The translations under genes and the position numbers were made by a program. A DNA stretch of 64,000 nt from Aquilaria yunnanensis (Eukaryota; Streptophyta; Magnoliopsida; Malvales; Thymelaeaceae). Below are positions 23,596 through 36,199 of this stretch, in pieces (positions within the stretch are counted from its first letter, which is position 1; each line of letters starts with the position of its first letter). Location of the stretch: assembly GCA_039654915.1 (NCBI GenBank), contig CM077599.1, positions 65,462,501-65,526,500 on the forward strand, written 5' to 3'. Under the pieces are notes generated by a model. It was not told the origin of the DNA and did no database searches. It worked only from the letters and a program-made list of their open reading frames with translations.

Positions 23596-26082
23596 CTAAA
23601 TCTTGATGTTGAAATAATCAGGGTCAAAGTGGTGTAGTCTCACATAACCATCTTCACCTCCACTAGCAAAACTGCACGACAAAGTAAGATGAATAAAACG
23701 AGAAAATGCAAGAACACGATCATTGATAGCATATGTATAAATCGACTCCTCCCAAGAACATTCACTACCTCAAGGGAGAGAAGAACAAGGAAAAAAGAAA
23801 AAAGAACTTGCCTTTTTCCATCAGGGTTGAAAGCCAAGGCATTTATCGGTCCAAAGTGCCCTTTAACACCTCCAATCTCTTCTAGCAGTATCTAAAATGA
23901 GCCAAACACCATCAGACTCTGTGATTGTGTAGGGAACAAAAAAAGCAAAACATCCTAAAAAGCAGAATGTTACCTTGTCATAGAACTTGGCTTCAAACTT
24001 CCCAGCACGGTGATCTGTAGTTGTGACAGCTGACGCATCCTGACCGCCTCCAAGCACCACCTAACAGACCAAAGCCAGCTTAGAGATAAAACAGAACAAA
24101 AATTTGCACATGTGTAACCACTCAGAAAACATACTATGAAGTAAACACACTGGTTCCATCTCATTTAGCAACATGTTCCTTTTAAAGAAGATAATATGAC
24201 GAGAGATAAGCTACTGATGTACATACGTGGTCAAGAAGAGGAGACATTGCAACAGCATTTACTGGGCGTTCAGTCACATAAGTCTTAAGAAGAGTCAGAG
24301 TCCTTGTGTCCCAGAGCTGGAAAAATGCAAAGAGGCAAGACAAGAGACTAAATCAGTAGCAGTAAAACATGACAGTTGCAACAATGAAAGATGACAAAGG
24401 CATATCACGAATTGTTGTAAATAAGGGGGTCAGGAAAGTCCAAGCACCTTTGCAGATTTATCCAGGGAGCCGGTAAGAAAGTGTGAACCATCAGCAGATT
24501 TCGCAAGTGATGTTATGGTCTTCTTATGACCAGTTTCTCTGTCTGACTCCTCAAGCAGCTTTCCTGTCTGCAATGTCATTAGAGTTGCATTTTGTAAGAA
24601 TCTAGACCTGAACCATCAAGGATTAGGATAAGAATCACGGATAAAATCATTTACCTCAGAATCCCATATACGAACAACAGAATCTTCTCCAGCGCTTATA
24701 ATCGTCCTGTTTAAAGGTCCCCAGACAGCTCTGTTAATTCTCCCTTGAATACCCCTTATGACAAGCACAGACTCTTCCATCTCTGCAAGTTATGCATAGC
24801 CATTATGCATCAAAGACTTCAACAGGCAAACAGCCAGCTTGTACCATACCAACATCTGGCCCGAACACCACCCAACACTCAACCGATAGTAAATATAATT
24901 ATCACTAGGATTGACCGAGTCCAGCACGCAATGAAAGGAGACTAGAGTATACATAGACATCAGACAAACAATTATACCCTTTGCCTTGTTGGTGAACTTA
25001 CTGGACAAAAACCTAAGATAACAAAAAACTGTAATATGACCTAACTAGAATAAGCATCAACCAGCATGAAGAAGAATGAACTTATGTTCCACAGTTAGTC
25101 ACCTTCATCCAATATATTCTTCATACCAAAAATCATAACACCTATGTTCAACAAAAATTCCGACCTCATTTCATTGGAGGGTAAATTTTTTATTTTCTCA
25201 CAAGAATTATATTTAAGCACATCCAATATATTCTCATGTCAAAAATCTTAATAATACATATCGCCAAAATCAAATTTGGACCTTATTTCATCTAAACATA
25301 ACCCAACAAGCATCATATTCAACAAAAATTCGGACCTCATTTCATTGGAGGGTAAATTTTTTATTTTCTCACAAGAATTAAGCACATCCAATACATTCTC
25401 ATGTCAAAAATCTTAACAATACTTATGGCCAAAATCAAATTTAGACCTTATTTCATCTAACCATAACCCAACAAGCATCATATTTGAGCACGGGCAACAA
25501 GGAGGCGAGAAAATTTTTCTGCACAAAACAGAAAGGAGATTTAACCAAACAAATAGTGAACAATTTCGCAGACAAAAAAGCAAAACAAATAAGCTTACGT
25601 TCGCTAGGGTCTCTGGCAATGCGCTTAATATGAATGGCTGAAGGCTTCTCCATGAACGGATCCGTAGTGATCACAGCAAGCTTATCGCCGATCGAAAGAT
25701 CCACAGACTTGGCCGGCGAGTCAAACTGGAACGTATACAATTGGGCCCCGGTCTGAACATTCCACAGCTTGGCTGTCTGATCTGCGCTGCAAGTAATAAG
25801 CCGAATCGAATCTCCTGTAAAACCCCAGAAACAAGATTAAATTTCAATCAAGCAAACTGCTCTACAAGAAAACGATTGAGAGCGAAAGAGCGACTTGCTT
25901 GAGACATCGCAGCTCCAGACGGCGCCGTTGTGGCCGCGGTAGGTGCCGAGGCGCTCGCCGTTGTCGGCGAACCAGACGGTGGGTGTGTGATCCTTGGCAC
26001 AAGAGAACAAGAGATCGCCATCTCTGTTGTACTTAAGAAACGTTAAAGGCCTCTCATGGCCTTTCATCAAAATTGGCCTCAT
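23596..26082 (-). CDS. TIF3I1: Eukaryotic translation initiation factor 3 subunit i
   Basis: Eight exons on the minus strand: 26082-25899, 25814-25599, 24782-24655, 24567-24448, 24316-24227, 24060-23974, 23891-23812, 23671-23596, giving 326 residues, the usual length. It starts [15 protein letters not shown] and ends in FNIKI. It is a seven-bladed WD40 propeller; repeats are visible as GH...W/D units (GHERPLTF..., GHNGAVWS..., [39 protein letters not shown]). eIF3i belongs to the eIF3 complex, which binds the 40S ribosome and recruits mRNA; it acts in the cytoplasm. All joins keep frame. Introns 1 (donor CAA|GCAAGT) and 7 (donor AAG|GCAAGT) are GC-AG; nearby GT choices break the frame. Intron 2 (816 bp) holds a 171-bp tandem duplication. 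An AATAAATAG TATA-like stretch lies upstream near 26145. Confidence 0.96.
25147..25486. repeat. 171-bp tandem duplication in eIF3i intron 2
   Basis: Two near-identical units, 25147-25317 and 25318-about 25486, both start TTCAACAAAAATTC and carry TTTCATTGGAGGGTAAATTT and CATAACCCAACAAGCATCAT. They differ by a few substitutions and a small indel. The duplication is wholly intronic. Confidence 0.88.
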
Positions 26083-28429
26083 CTTCTTCTTCGTTCTTCG
26101 TGCTTCTTCTCGGCTTCAAACCAGATGAGCTAGGGTTCAACCTATTTATTTCAGGGTAAAATTTCCGGAGAGGTCCTCACTTTTAATTTCCGTTTCTTTC
26201 TTTGTCCTTATCTTATTAAATTCTTCCAATTGGTCCCAAGCATTTCAAAACGTTCCTTATTACTCCTAAATATTTTTAGTATGTCATCAGGATAGAAACT
26301 AGACCAGAAAACTGATAATTTAAATATAAGTCAAAAAAGTAGAGTATAATTTAAATTAATTATAAAAAACATTCAATTTTTTAAATTAGGGTTTTAAATT
26401 TGATTCTAGAGAATTGCCTAAAAATTGTAGCAAGTTGAAATACATAAATATATCATTCAACTCAATCTTTATACAATCAAATTCAATCAATTTAGAATTA
26501 AAATGAAAAATAAATTTAAAGATAACTGAAAAATAAAACACAAATCTTTTTTTTTTTCTCAGACTCTCTATGTCATTTGATTGCTCTTCTTCAGTATGAC
26601 TTTAATAACTCTGTTGATCAAATTTATGTAAACGTAGATATAGATAAAGAAAACGTCAATAGTAGTACAAGTATTTGCATATATTAGTTTGACCTCTCAA
26701 ATAATGAAATGGCAATAGAAGAATATGAAGATGTGAACTTTCAAGATGATAATATTAATACTTTCATTGATCATGATGTTTCATGTGCTCCATTATATGA
26801 TTAAGATATTTTTAATTTCTCATTATAAATTGTGGATTATAGAATTTTTTTTTTTTGGTATTGTATTTTTATGGCACTACACTTTTTTTATGGTATTAGA
26901 GTATTAGTAAGTAAAAATGTTGTGTAATATAAACTTTTTAAGATAATTTAAAAGATTATATTATTTTCATCTTTTTAGAATCTTACAGCTTTACAAGTTT
27001 TTATAACCTTATGATTATAGAAAAACCAAAATGATTCTAGGTAGAAATTAGACTTTGATAACCTTGGTGAACACTACTCCTAATGCAAGGACCATCATCC
27101 TTAATTTCTTCTAGAAATTCTGAAAGGTATTATAGGACCCAAGCTCATGCCTCCAAAGATTCAACTACAGATTGCAAGAGTAGAAAAAATCTCCTCAACA
27201 TATTCTGCCACATTATACTATAGATTGCAAGAGCAAAGAAAATCACCAATGTCAATTGATTCAAAAGGAAAGGAACAAAATATATACATTTGTTTCAAAC
27301 ACAGGAAAATTGGCAGTCTAAAAATATGCTTGCCTAGAATCATGTTCTTAGCAAAATTGAACAAAATGAAATTCATCTTAAGAAGAAGATTGGCAGCAAC
27401 AATCAATCTCCTAACACAATGTCAATAATGGGGTATCTATATTGTAAATATGGGGGGTTCATGGACCATCTTTTTCTAGAAAGATATTAATAAGGGATAT
27501 ATAATTTAGTAATTAGACCTTTTTTATTTTTTTTAGTGGACCCTCATAATTTTCATCATATTTATTGGAACAAAATAATGTGCTCCTCCTACCTTAATAA
27601 AAAAGCTACATCAATTTCTTTTTTCCACCAATAATTAGATCGGCAAAAGTCATATACCAACTTTTGAATTTTCATACATTTTGCCATTTAGAATTCATAA
27701 TTTTTTTGTCATTCTTTTTTCTCTTCAACCATATCAGAAAATTAATGAGTTAGTTGGATACAAGATAAAGTCAATGAACCAACTGAAAAAAAATATATAA
27801 GTTTATGAGCTAAAATAGAACTTTTGTCTTCCCCTTTTTACTCAGAAGAATGAAAAGAAGAATTAAGATAAGAAAGCCTCCTTAGCTAGATTTTGTCTTT
27901 TATATTCTATATAACATGAATATCTCATTCATTTTTCCATATTTCATTGAAGCATGTCAATCAATGGCAAAAGAATAAATGCTATACTTTCAGATTTTCT
28001 TATATAGTTTTTCTCAATAATTATATTATATGCTAATTCATAAGCAATAATTGATGCATTTCTAGGTTACCCATAAACCTTCACTCCCTGAGCCATCTTG
28101 ACCATTCTTTGTAATTTGTCCTTTTAGTCTTTTTTTTTCCATCAGACCTTACCTTCCCCTAAAAATGTTATTATCACTCTTCTATCCTTTCACCAATTCT
28201 GTCATCCTTCCAACCCCAAAACTACAAAAAAACTTCACCATAAACACCAACTTCTCCAACTAAAAATTTTCCTTTATCTCAACCCGATAAAGAGCCTAAC
28301 AACAAAGGCCTTGCCAACCCCATGACTTTTATACCTCAACCATCTTCAATCAAGGTTCAAGAGCCAAGAAGTCACCAAACCATGACTATTTAAGCTAACT
28401 CTATTATCACTTTCTTAGAAAGTCATATC
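26083..28429. other. eIF3i promoter, then AT-rich intergenic sequence
   Basis: The first 150-200 bases hold the divergent leader and promoter of eIF3i. The remainder is AT-rich. A short stretch near 26700-26805 reads as a possible degraded C-terminal coding end (acidic, Asp/Asn-rich, stop at 26803), and 27147-27428 is an unassigned frame; neither is recognised. No RNA genes or structured repeats are seen. Confidence 0.5.
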
Positions 28430-31400
28430 AACGTGGTCCAATCTATTTCACTATTAGTTGATGTTGAACTTAATTCTCTATTTGCTTTAGACACAGCTGA
28501 CACTGATTACCAAGAATCATTGGGCTCTTTAGACCTTAATCTCTATATGAACCAACCATACATTCTTCAAGTGTACAAAATATATCAAAAGATAAGTCAA
28601 ATGAAGCACCAATTCCTCAAACTAGTGTTTTTCCTGGACACCTCCCTCCATTTTAGCAAAACTCACTTTGTATGACATTCCACCATTCTAGTGGCATGGT
28701 AGATGATGCCACTTCTACAAAAGTTATTACAACTTTTGTTTCCTTTATGACTGGTACCTTCAAAAAGTGGTATTTTCATTTGGGAGAATGTCGAAAGATT
28801 CAATTAGAAAATATTGACTCTGTTGATCAATTTATTCAAATCCTTCATGTGGAATTCCTTGGTGATCAAACTCCTCTTATGGACTTAGTAAAAGAACAAT
28901 ATTTCAAGATGATATGTTGCTCTTACAATAGAAAAAAACTTGAAAAAGAATAACATTTCAAGATGCTCAACAAGGGGTATGATGATAATGATCTCAAGCA
29001 TGCCTATTTAAAGTCTTCCCTGAGATAATTGGTCAAAGAACTCTCTACCTGGCCTAGCAAAATGGTAAAACTATTAAATGTTTTACATTTGGAAGGCATC
29101 ACCAAATCTTGATTATTGATTCTCATACTTTCTTTGACAATTTTGATAATTCACATCATGTTCTTAGTAAAGTCTATAATAGAACAGATCTATCGATCAA
29201 ATGCAATAATATAATAGTTTGTCACTCTGTAAAAAAAAAATCCATCATCCAAATAAGTTCTCTTCCACTGATGTGTCATAACTTCATAAATTTCATCACA
29301 AGACAAGGAGAAGACTTTTTAAGTATAACTGGAATATTGAAAAATACAAGAAATGTTTTATCCACATGAAAAAAAAGGACACTTTGCAAAGATTGTCCAA
29401 ATAATACTTCAAAATCCAAGACTAAGATGATCAACAACATTACAAAAATCAGTGGCATAGATCTTTCTGGAGAAGACATTGAATCTATATTCTCTAAAAC
29501 AAAAAAGAATCTTCATCATTATTTCAAGAGGTTGCATATTTATTTGATTCAGATACCAATTCAATATATACTCTCCAATTGTTATCTTTAAAACCATATT
29601 TCTTTATTGCACAAATCATCCCTTAATCCAGAGTGACATTTCTGATTGATAAATATGTTAAGCTCATACCTGTTATTGTATTTTATTATACAAATGTATC
29701 ACATACCATTACAGTACCTTGTTACATATATATATGGTTTCACAGGCCATGGTCACAATATGAATTTTGGTTTTAGTCTGGTACAAAAACTTTGCCATGT
29801 ACAATGGTCAGACTTCAGCCTTAAAGTAAAAAAGTTATCCCTTTCACAGATAAGGACCCTTAGACATTGTTCTTTGGAATGAGAAATTTAGAAAATAATC
29901 ACTAACATATGCTAAAGTAAATCCAATTTTTGGAACCATTATGCAACTGCTTGCTGATTAGTCATATGCAAAATCTCATGAAGAACTAGAAAAGAAGTGT
30001 CCAAATCCATTTTGGAAGAATCCTCAATTTGACACTAAGCTTTCATTCAAAAAGAATGAAGATGTCAACCTTACTAAGGTGACACATTTTGGTATGACAC
30101 CGGATGATAAAGCTAGAGCTATTGTGAAAATTCAACGTCTTTAACCCTAAGTACTAATTTAGACAACTAAGTCCCCATGGGCAAATCAAGTGTTTTATGT
30201 AAATAAACAATCAAAACAAGTTCAAGGAAAACTAAGATAAGCCATTAACTATATATATAGGCCATTGAATAAATTTTTGGCGTATTTTAGATTTTCAATC
30301 CCTAGGAAAAATAACTTATTATCTAGCCTTGCAAGTGCCAAGTCCAAGTTTAACCTTGAATCTAAATTTTGGCAATTAGGAATCAGCCCCTTAATAGACT
30401 TAAAATCACCTTCTGCATACCGTAATACCATAACTAGTAGACAATTATATCTTTCGACCTCAAAACTGTCATATTTCTTTTACAAAACCATAATCCAAAT
30501 ATTTGAGCTACCTTACCCTCAACCCTCATTTATATTGGTGATGTACTACTTTTTTCTTCATGTGTAGGTATTCATCTAAAATTGTTAATATCAATAACAC
30601 AAAGTTATGGTCTCTCAGAAAAAGATGATTATTGCAAATACATCAATTGAATTCTTTAGAATACAAATCAATGATGGCAAGTGTAATCCACAGCCACATA
30701 TAACAACTAAGATCATTGATTTCCCTGAAGATAGCTTAACGAAGATGCAAGTTCAACAAATTCTTGGTCCTGTTAATTATATCAAAGAGTTTATCCTTCA
30801 TTTTTTTCAAAGATTCTTCAACTTTTATATGCATATCTCAAGAATACATTTCCACCATGGTCCTCGCAACACCAAGTCATTCTTCATCTACAGCAAGTAG
30901 TCCAATCTCTTCCTTCTTTAAAGATTCATGAAAAAGGAAAAAGAATTCTACCGACCTAATGTTTTAGATGAGTCTAGGAGAAGGAAAGTGAAAAACATTA
31001 TAACTCCACTTATAATGAAGTTTTAGTTGTCAAGCATAAAACTAAAAATTTTCAATTTTATCTTACCAGCCATTATTTTCTTATGGAGATGGCCATGTCA
31101 ACTTTTTCGTGACTACTACACTTCGAGCAAAAATAATTCCAAAATGCTTAGCTTCTTTGATGGCAAAATGATTTATTGGTTTTCTTTCAATGTTAAGCAC
31201 GTAATGGGCAATGTCAATGCCTTAGTTGATATTTTCAGTAGACTTCCCAAGCCACCTAAGCAAAAAATCTAATGGCCTCATCCTCATCCTCTATCCCTCC
31301 TTCAATCTTTAAAAAAAGAAATGAACTTTCCCACATATATAGATACATATAAATATCATTTCTTATCTTTAACCAATAACACAAAATTTTTCACTAACAT

Positions 31401-31980
31401 TACTCTTTAATCAAGAAATATGGTTTTGATAATTGTCCTCTTAAACTTATTGGTCATCACCCCAAATATCTTTTTGCCCATCTTTTCTCTATCCCAGATG
31501 TCTCAATGTTCTCTCCATTAACCCCATTTTTTGTATGTTTGCTCTATTCGTACTATAAGTATCATTTTTAATATTCCCCAGCTTTATCAGTCCTTTATTT
31601 TAAAACTTTCCTTGTTAGTTTTATACAACTCTGAAATCACCACTGTTTTCACTTAATTTGCATCAGTTCATGATTGGGTAAAAAGCCTAAAATCCTCCTA
31701 GAAAGCCTTAAACCCATTTATCCTATCATTTCACATCCACCTCCAATTGTCCAATATTTTTCTTTGGAACTCTTTTCTCTTGTATGAGATAGCTCATGTC
31801 ATCTTCTTCTTCCATCAACTTATATCTACAACAAAAATTAGGAATAAAAAGTTCATTCATGATCTAGATCATTGCCTTTGTCATGATTTAGACTACAACT
31901 TATATTGTCTTAGCTTGACAGTGCCCTGCTTAAATTTGAGATTTTTTAAAAAAAGCTATATTGATATAATCATGTAGTAT
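28430..31980 (+). pseudogene. Endogenous caulimovirid-like viral element, decayed
   Basis: Plus-strand broken frames follow the order of a plant pararetrovirus polyprotein. They are a capsid-like region (28672-28953), a Cys/His zinc-knuckle remnant (about 29365-29420), a weak protease-like region (29690-29880), reverse transcriptase (about 30040-30600), the connection and RNase H region (30607-31272), and a further coding remnant (31273-31977). The RT contains the FWQLGI signature that separates caulimovirids from Ty3/gypsy elements, which have a YHQI-type motif here. The RT active-site box at 30531-30542 reads Y-I-G-D, so one of the paired catalytic aspartates is lost. Many stop codons, shifted frames and apparent deletions show it is an old, inactive copy. 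No LTRs border it. Assignment to the Florendovirus/petuvirus-like group is plausible but not tested. Confidence 0.7.
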
Positions 31981-32400
31981 TTTCATTGGAAGCATTTTAT
32001 ATCCAAAGTAGGAAGTAGGATGTCCAAGACTCTTGTAGATAGATAGACCTGAAATCAAAGGCAGGTTTAGGGCCCTAGAGTTTTGTGTTTAAGGAAAAAC
32101 CTCTGACGCTTAAGTTAGTATAGGTTCGAAAAAGGAGAAAGCCTAGTGAAAAGTTGTATGTTGGATAAAATGTACCTTGTCCCTCTACTCAGGAGGCTTC
32201 ATACAAGGCCTTTATCATGGTGATCATAGGGGAAAGCTCCATTACTACGTAATCCCCCAATGATCGGGATCCTTTTCTAATGTGTCCCACCTATAATGGT
32301 CAACCCCGTTAGCACCTAAAAGAAGTATACCATCCCTTTCTATAATGTTAAATCGCAAATGGATAGGCCATTTGATTACTAACTCTAACTAAGCAAATTT
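31981..32400. repeat. Possible LTR or leader fragment
   Basis: Phrases such as CCTCTGACGCTTAAGTTAGT and GTAATCCCCCAATGATCGGG resemble parts of plant gypsy LTRs. No ends or TSDs are found, so it may be an LTR fragment or a non-coding part of the neighbouring viral element. Confidence 0.3.
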
Positions 32401-32449
32401 AGAAGAAAACCTTAATTAGCACAAACACAATTTTACAACATAATTGGCA

Positions 32450-35400
32450 ACCAATGAACAGCTCAATAATAACCAAGTAATTCGCCATCCTCAGATGGAC
32501 AAAACCAAAAGAAATCTTCAGATTTTAGAAATAACACATTAAATGCTAATTTTAGTTAATCACCATTAAAAAAAGTAAAGGAAAAATAAACCAAGAAGAA
32601 GCTGACACAACAACATTAGGTCAAAGTAACCGGTGGTGTAAAGCCTCATGGGATTCTGCTTAGACTTTCTAAAATTGACTTCCTGTTCTATGCCCTTGAA
32701 TATAAGTTTAGAGTATCTAGAAAACTTAAACTACTTCATTCGAGGGCTAGAAAAAAATAAGGTAGTCATCAACAAAAAAGTACTCAGATAGTTAGAAAAG
32801 ACTTTTGCACACAAAATGAAAAAAAATATGGGGATAGAGATCTCCTTAGTAAATTCTCATCCCCAACAAGAACAACTCAGTGGTGCAGCCATTAACCAAG
32901 ACTGAGTAAGATACCAATCAGACACATTGGTTGATCAGGTGTATCCATTTGGTTGAGAAATTCATAGCCTTCATGACTTTACCAGTAAAGAACCAATGTA
33001 GAGTATCATATACCTTGTAAATATCAAAGAACCGCTTTATGTCTTTAGGGACCCCTCTGCAAGCTCGCTTTCTTAATATTATGAAAAATCTTATGGATAA
33101 TTATAATAATGTCCTAAATACTTCTAGTAAGAAGAAAATCATTATGATACTCAGATATCAAACTAGACAGAACTGGTTTTAGCATATTGACCAAATTTTG
33201 GGGATCAAAGTAATGAAGATTTGATTAATTTGGCAAAGTAAAAATTCCCCGTTCAGGAATGTTAAAGCTGTATCCACAATCAAATCTCCAATAATATGCC
33301 AAAATTTCTTGTAAACAATAGTAGGAATGTCATCTGGGCTAAAAGTTTTCAAGTTCTTCTAATCAAATAGTGCATGTTTGATTTCCTCCTTAGTAAAGAG
33401 AGTGAAAAGGATCATGCATTGGTGAGCTAATAATTTCTTCAAGATAGATGAGTCAAAGACATTCTAGGCTTCTTCTCGAGGCAGAGATGGACTATTGAAA
33501 AGATTGACAAAATAAGGTCTAATATGGCTTGGCAGCTAATTTCCTTATCTAAGTAGATCCAATCATCATGATCCACTTCGGTAGATAAGATCCAAAATTT
33601 AAGGCCTTTACTCTTTGTTGTTATATGGTAGAACCTAGTGTTCTTATCCTCAAATTTAAGCCAAAAGATTCAAGATTTCTAGGCCCATGAAAAGAAGGAT
33701 GTTATTTCCTCAAATTATAGATCTACTCATGATTGGCCAAGATGTCCTTTTTGTTTCTCTATCAATTACTGTTTGGCAGTCTTGGTTCTAAGACAAAGAT
33801 TATTATGTATTAAAGATTTATTCCACTACTAAAGTAAAGGGATCATCTGATAACATATATAGGCTACCTAAAACACTTGTGGTATCTTAACTAAAATACT
33901 TTAAAATGCCTAGGCCTATGATAAAACATAAATAGCGAACATGTGTCTATTAATATTGGGTCATTCGATAGCCAAATTAACTTTTTAACTGAAGAGGCTA
34001 ATTGAAGTCATGCCTCATTACCAGACGCTTTATTATGGTCTCCTCTTTGTCCTGAAGCTTTCACCAAGTATTCACAAGACTTTGGCAAGAATCCTTTTTA
34101 ACTGCAAACTATCAACAAACGATTAGAGCCATTCAGCACCAATGGTCATATGAGCCTTTGTTACATTTTTTCCAATAAGGGCTAGGCCTAGTTTAAATCA
34201 CCAATCAGAGCTAAGGTCCTTCAAATTGTCTGAGAATTGATAGCATATTCATTGAAGTACTTTAACATCATTGGATGGTAAGATGACCATAAACATATCC
34301 AAGATACCATAATAAACCATTGGCTTTCTTAAATTGAAAAAGGACTAGATAAGAGTCTTTATGTAGTACATCACATTAGATTTCAGCACTCCATCCTAGC
34401 TATCAACCCTAACTACACCTCACAGCATCTAGAAAGGTCGAACCATTAAATCCTAGAAAAAATGGTTTACTAATTATAGAGGCTCCATACATTTTCATCA
34501 CCATTAGGTACAAAAGTTTCAATTGATTATTCCTCACTAAGTTTCTTAGGTGACGTTGACATAGAATAATGTATTCCACAACAATTAAAGCTCCGCATCC
34601 TTATTGGTGCATAGGTTTGATGAGGCTCAAACTAGAAAAGACCCTTATGAATTAATAATGACCAAACCATGTAATTAACCATGCCCACAAGACCACTCAT
34701 CCTTTTTTAAATTTCTCCATCTGTTGATGCAAATTCCTCTAAACACAAAAGATAATCAAACAAATATTTTGCACCAGCCATACTAGGACTGATTTAGACC
34801 TCTTAAATGTCTACTTGCTAGCCAATCAAAAAGACATTTCCTCATCCGAGTTGTACTTCTTATGGGTTATAAATGGAAGCAATTCTCCTTTTCTTATAAG
34901 ATCAGCCAGGCTAAAAACAGATGTTAAAAATATGTTTCTACCTTTAACTCTTTGACCTCAGACAGTCAAGAGACCTATAGTCTACTAAAAAGCTCTACTA
35001 ATTTATGCAGTAGATAGACAAAACTTAAAGGTTCAGGACTAATTGGCATTGCAAGTCAGATGAATCTAAAACCAAGTTACACAAGAATGCCTTAGATGGG
35101 ATTTGTTTTCCTCTAATACTTGGCCTTTCCATGACTTATTGTCATCATATTATTAGTTTATGCATATTTTGGCATCAATTTGGAAGGAGACAATCACACT
35201 AGAATGGTCTAGGGTTGATGCTAGGTTGTTGGAAGATGATGAAATAGAGATCTTGATGCATCAAATAGCTACATTATTTGAGTCAAATCAATCAGTAGCT
35301 TAACTAAATCAGTTGAAGAATTACTAGATGCATTAGGGGCTGTGCCCATGAAGATTTCTAGCTGAGTGTTACTAGAGTTAAGCTCATCAAGAAACTCGCC

Positions 35401-36190
35401 TTAAAGGCCCAAAGCATCTAACTCCTCCTTAATTGGCACAATTGCATTTAGCTCTTCATCATAACCTATTTTATTAGGTCTTCCTTAGTATTTTGTTCCA
35501 TCATTTTTTCCATCCACATCATTTCATAATTACAAATCCAAGCCCAGCCAATTAGGAACTTGGTCCATCTTTCCACTAAGAGCATCTTTTGCATGAAGAA
35601 GTTTTACTAGGATCTCATAAAAAATATTTTTATCAATGGCATCATCTGAAGATGATTAAAGATGAAGTGCCTCATTTTCTATCTAAAAAACTCCATTTTT
35701 TTATTGTCCTTTGAAAAAAGAGATTTAGAGAAGTCCTGCTTGATATAGTCCAAATAAAATATCTACATCCACTATAACTTCTCATTGTATGCTTGGAAAA
35801 ATTGGGGCAATGTATTAGGATAGTGTGGCCTAAAATGCCCAATACATTCATAATGCTTACATATTTTGTATATTTTCTTATACCAAATAAGAATCCCAAG
35901 GGTTCCGTTATTGCCCATCTCAAGGCAAAACAAGGCAAAAGAGGCTCATCCATATTTATGATAGTTTTGAAGTGAATATAATTCCAACAATAAACATTGT
36001 TATCTTACAAATCAATCAACAAGACCCGGTTGAGCTACTCTACGATGTCTCTAACAATTGCTAGGTTAAGATACAGTAAGGGCAACTTGTAAGCTTGCAC
36101 CGAAATCAGGATGGTCAGGAACTTATGATCCTTCACTTGTAAATGCAGTTATAATCATTGCACCAGAATAAAGGTGTCTTCCATATTCTA
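32450..36190 (-). pseudogene. LINE (L1-like) 3' part: ORF1 end, endonuclease, RT
   Basis: Minus-strand remnants of a plant L1-type LINE. From 36190 to about 35672 lies the second half of ORF1 (nucleic-acid-binding protein; SVQAYKLPLLYLN, GRWAIT-like and a degraded zinc knuckle with GHTILIHCPNF). Around 34620-34250 are endonuclease-like pieces. The RT runs from about 33700 to 32750 (NTRFYHITTKSKG, SPDDIPTIVYKKFWHIIGD, MNFSTKWIHLINQCV) and has the active-site box F-V-D-D at 32774-32764. Stops and shifts are frequent. The element would have copied itself by target-primed reverse transcription. Its 3' end and poly-A are not clear; it fades near 32400. Confidence 0.65.
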
Positions 36191-36199
36191 TGGCTCATG

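Noticed and set aside
23800..23815. GT donor for eIF3i intron 7 instead of GC
   Set aside because: Joining at that GT gives a premature stop within a few codons, while the GC donor restores the conserved C terminus.
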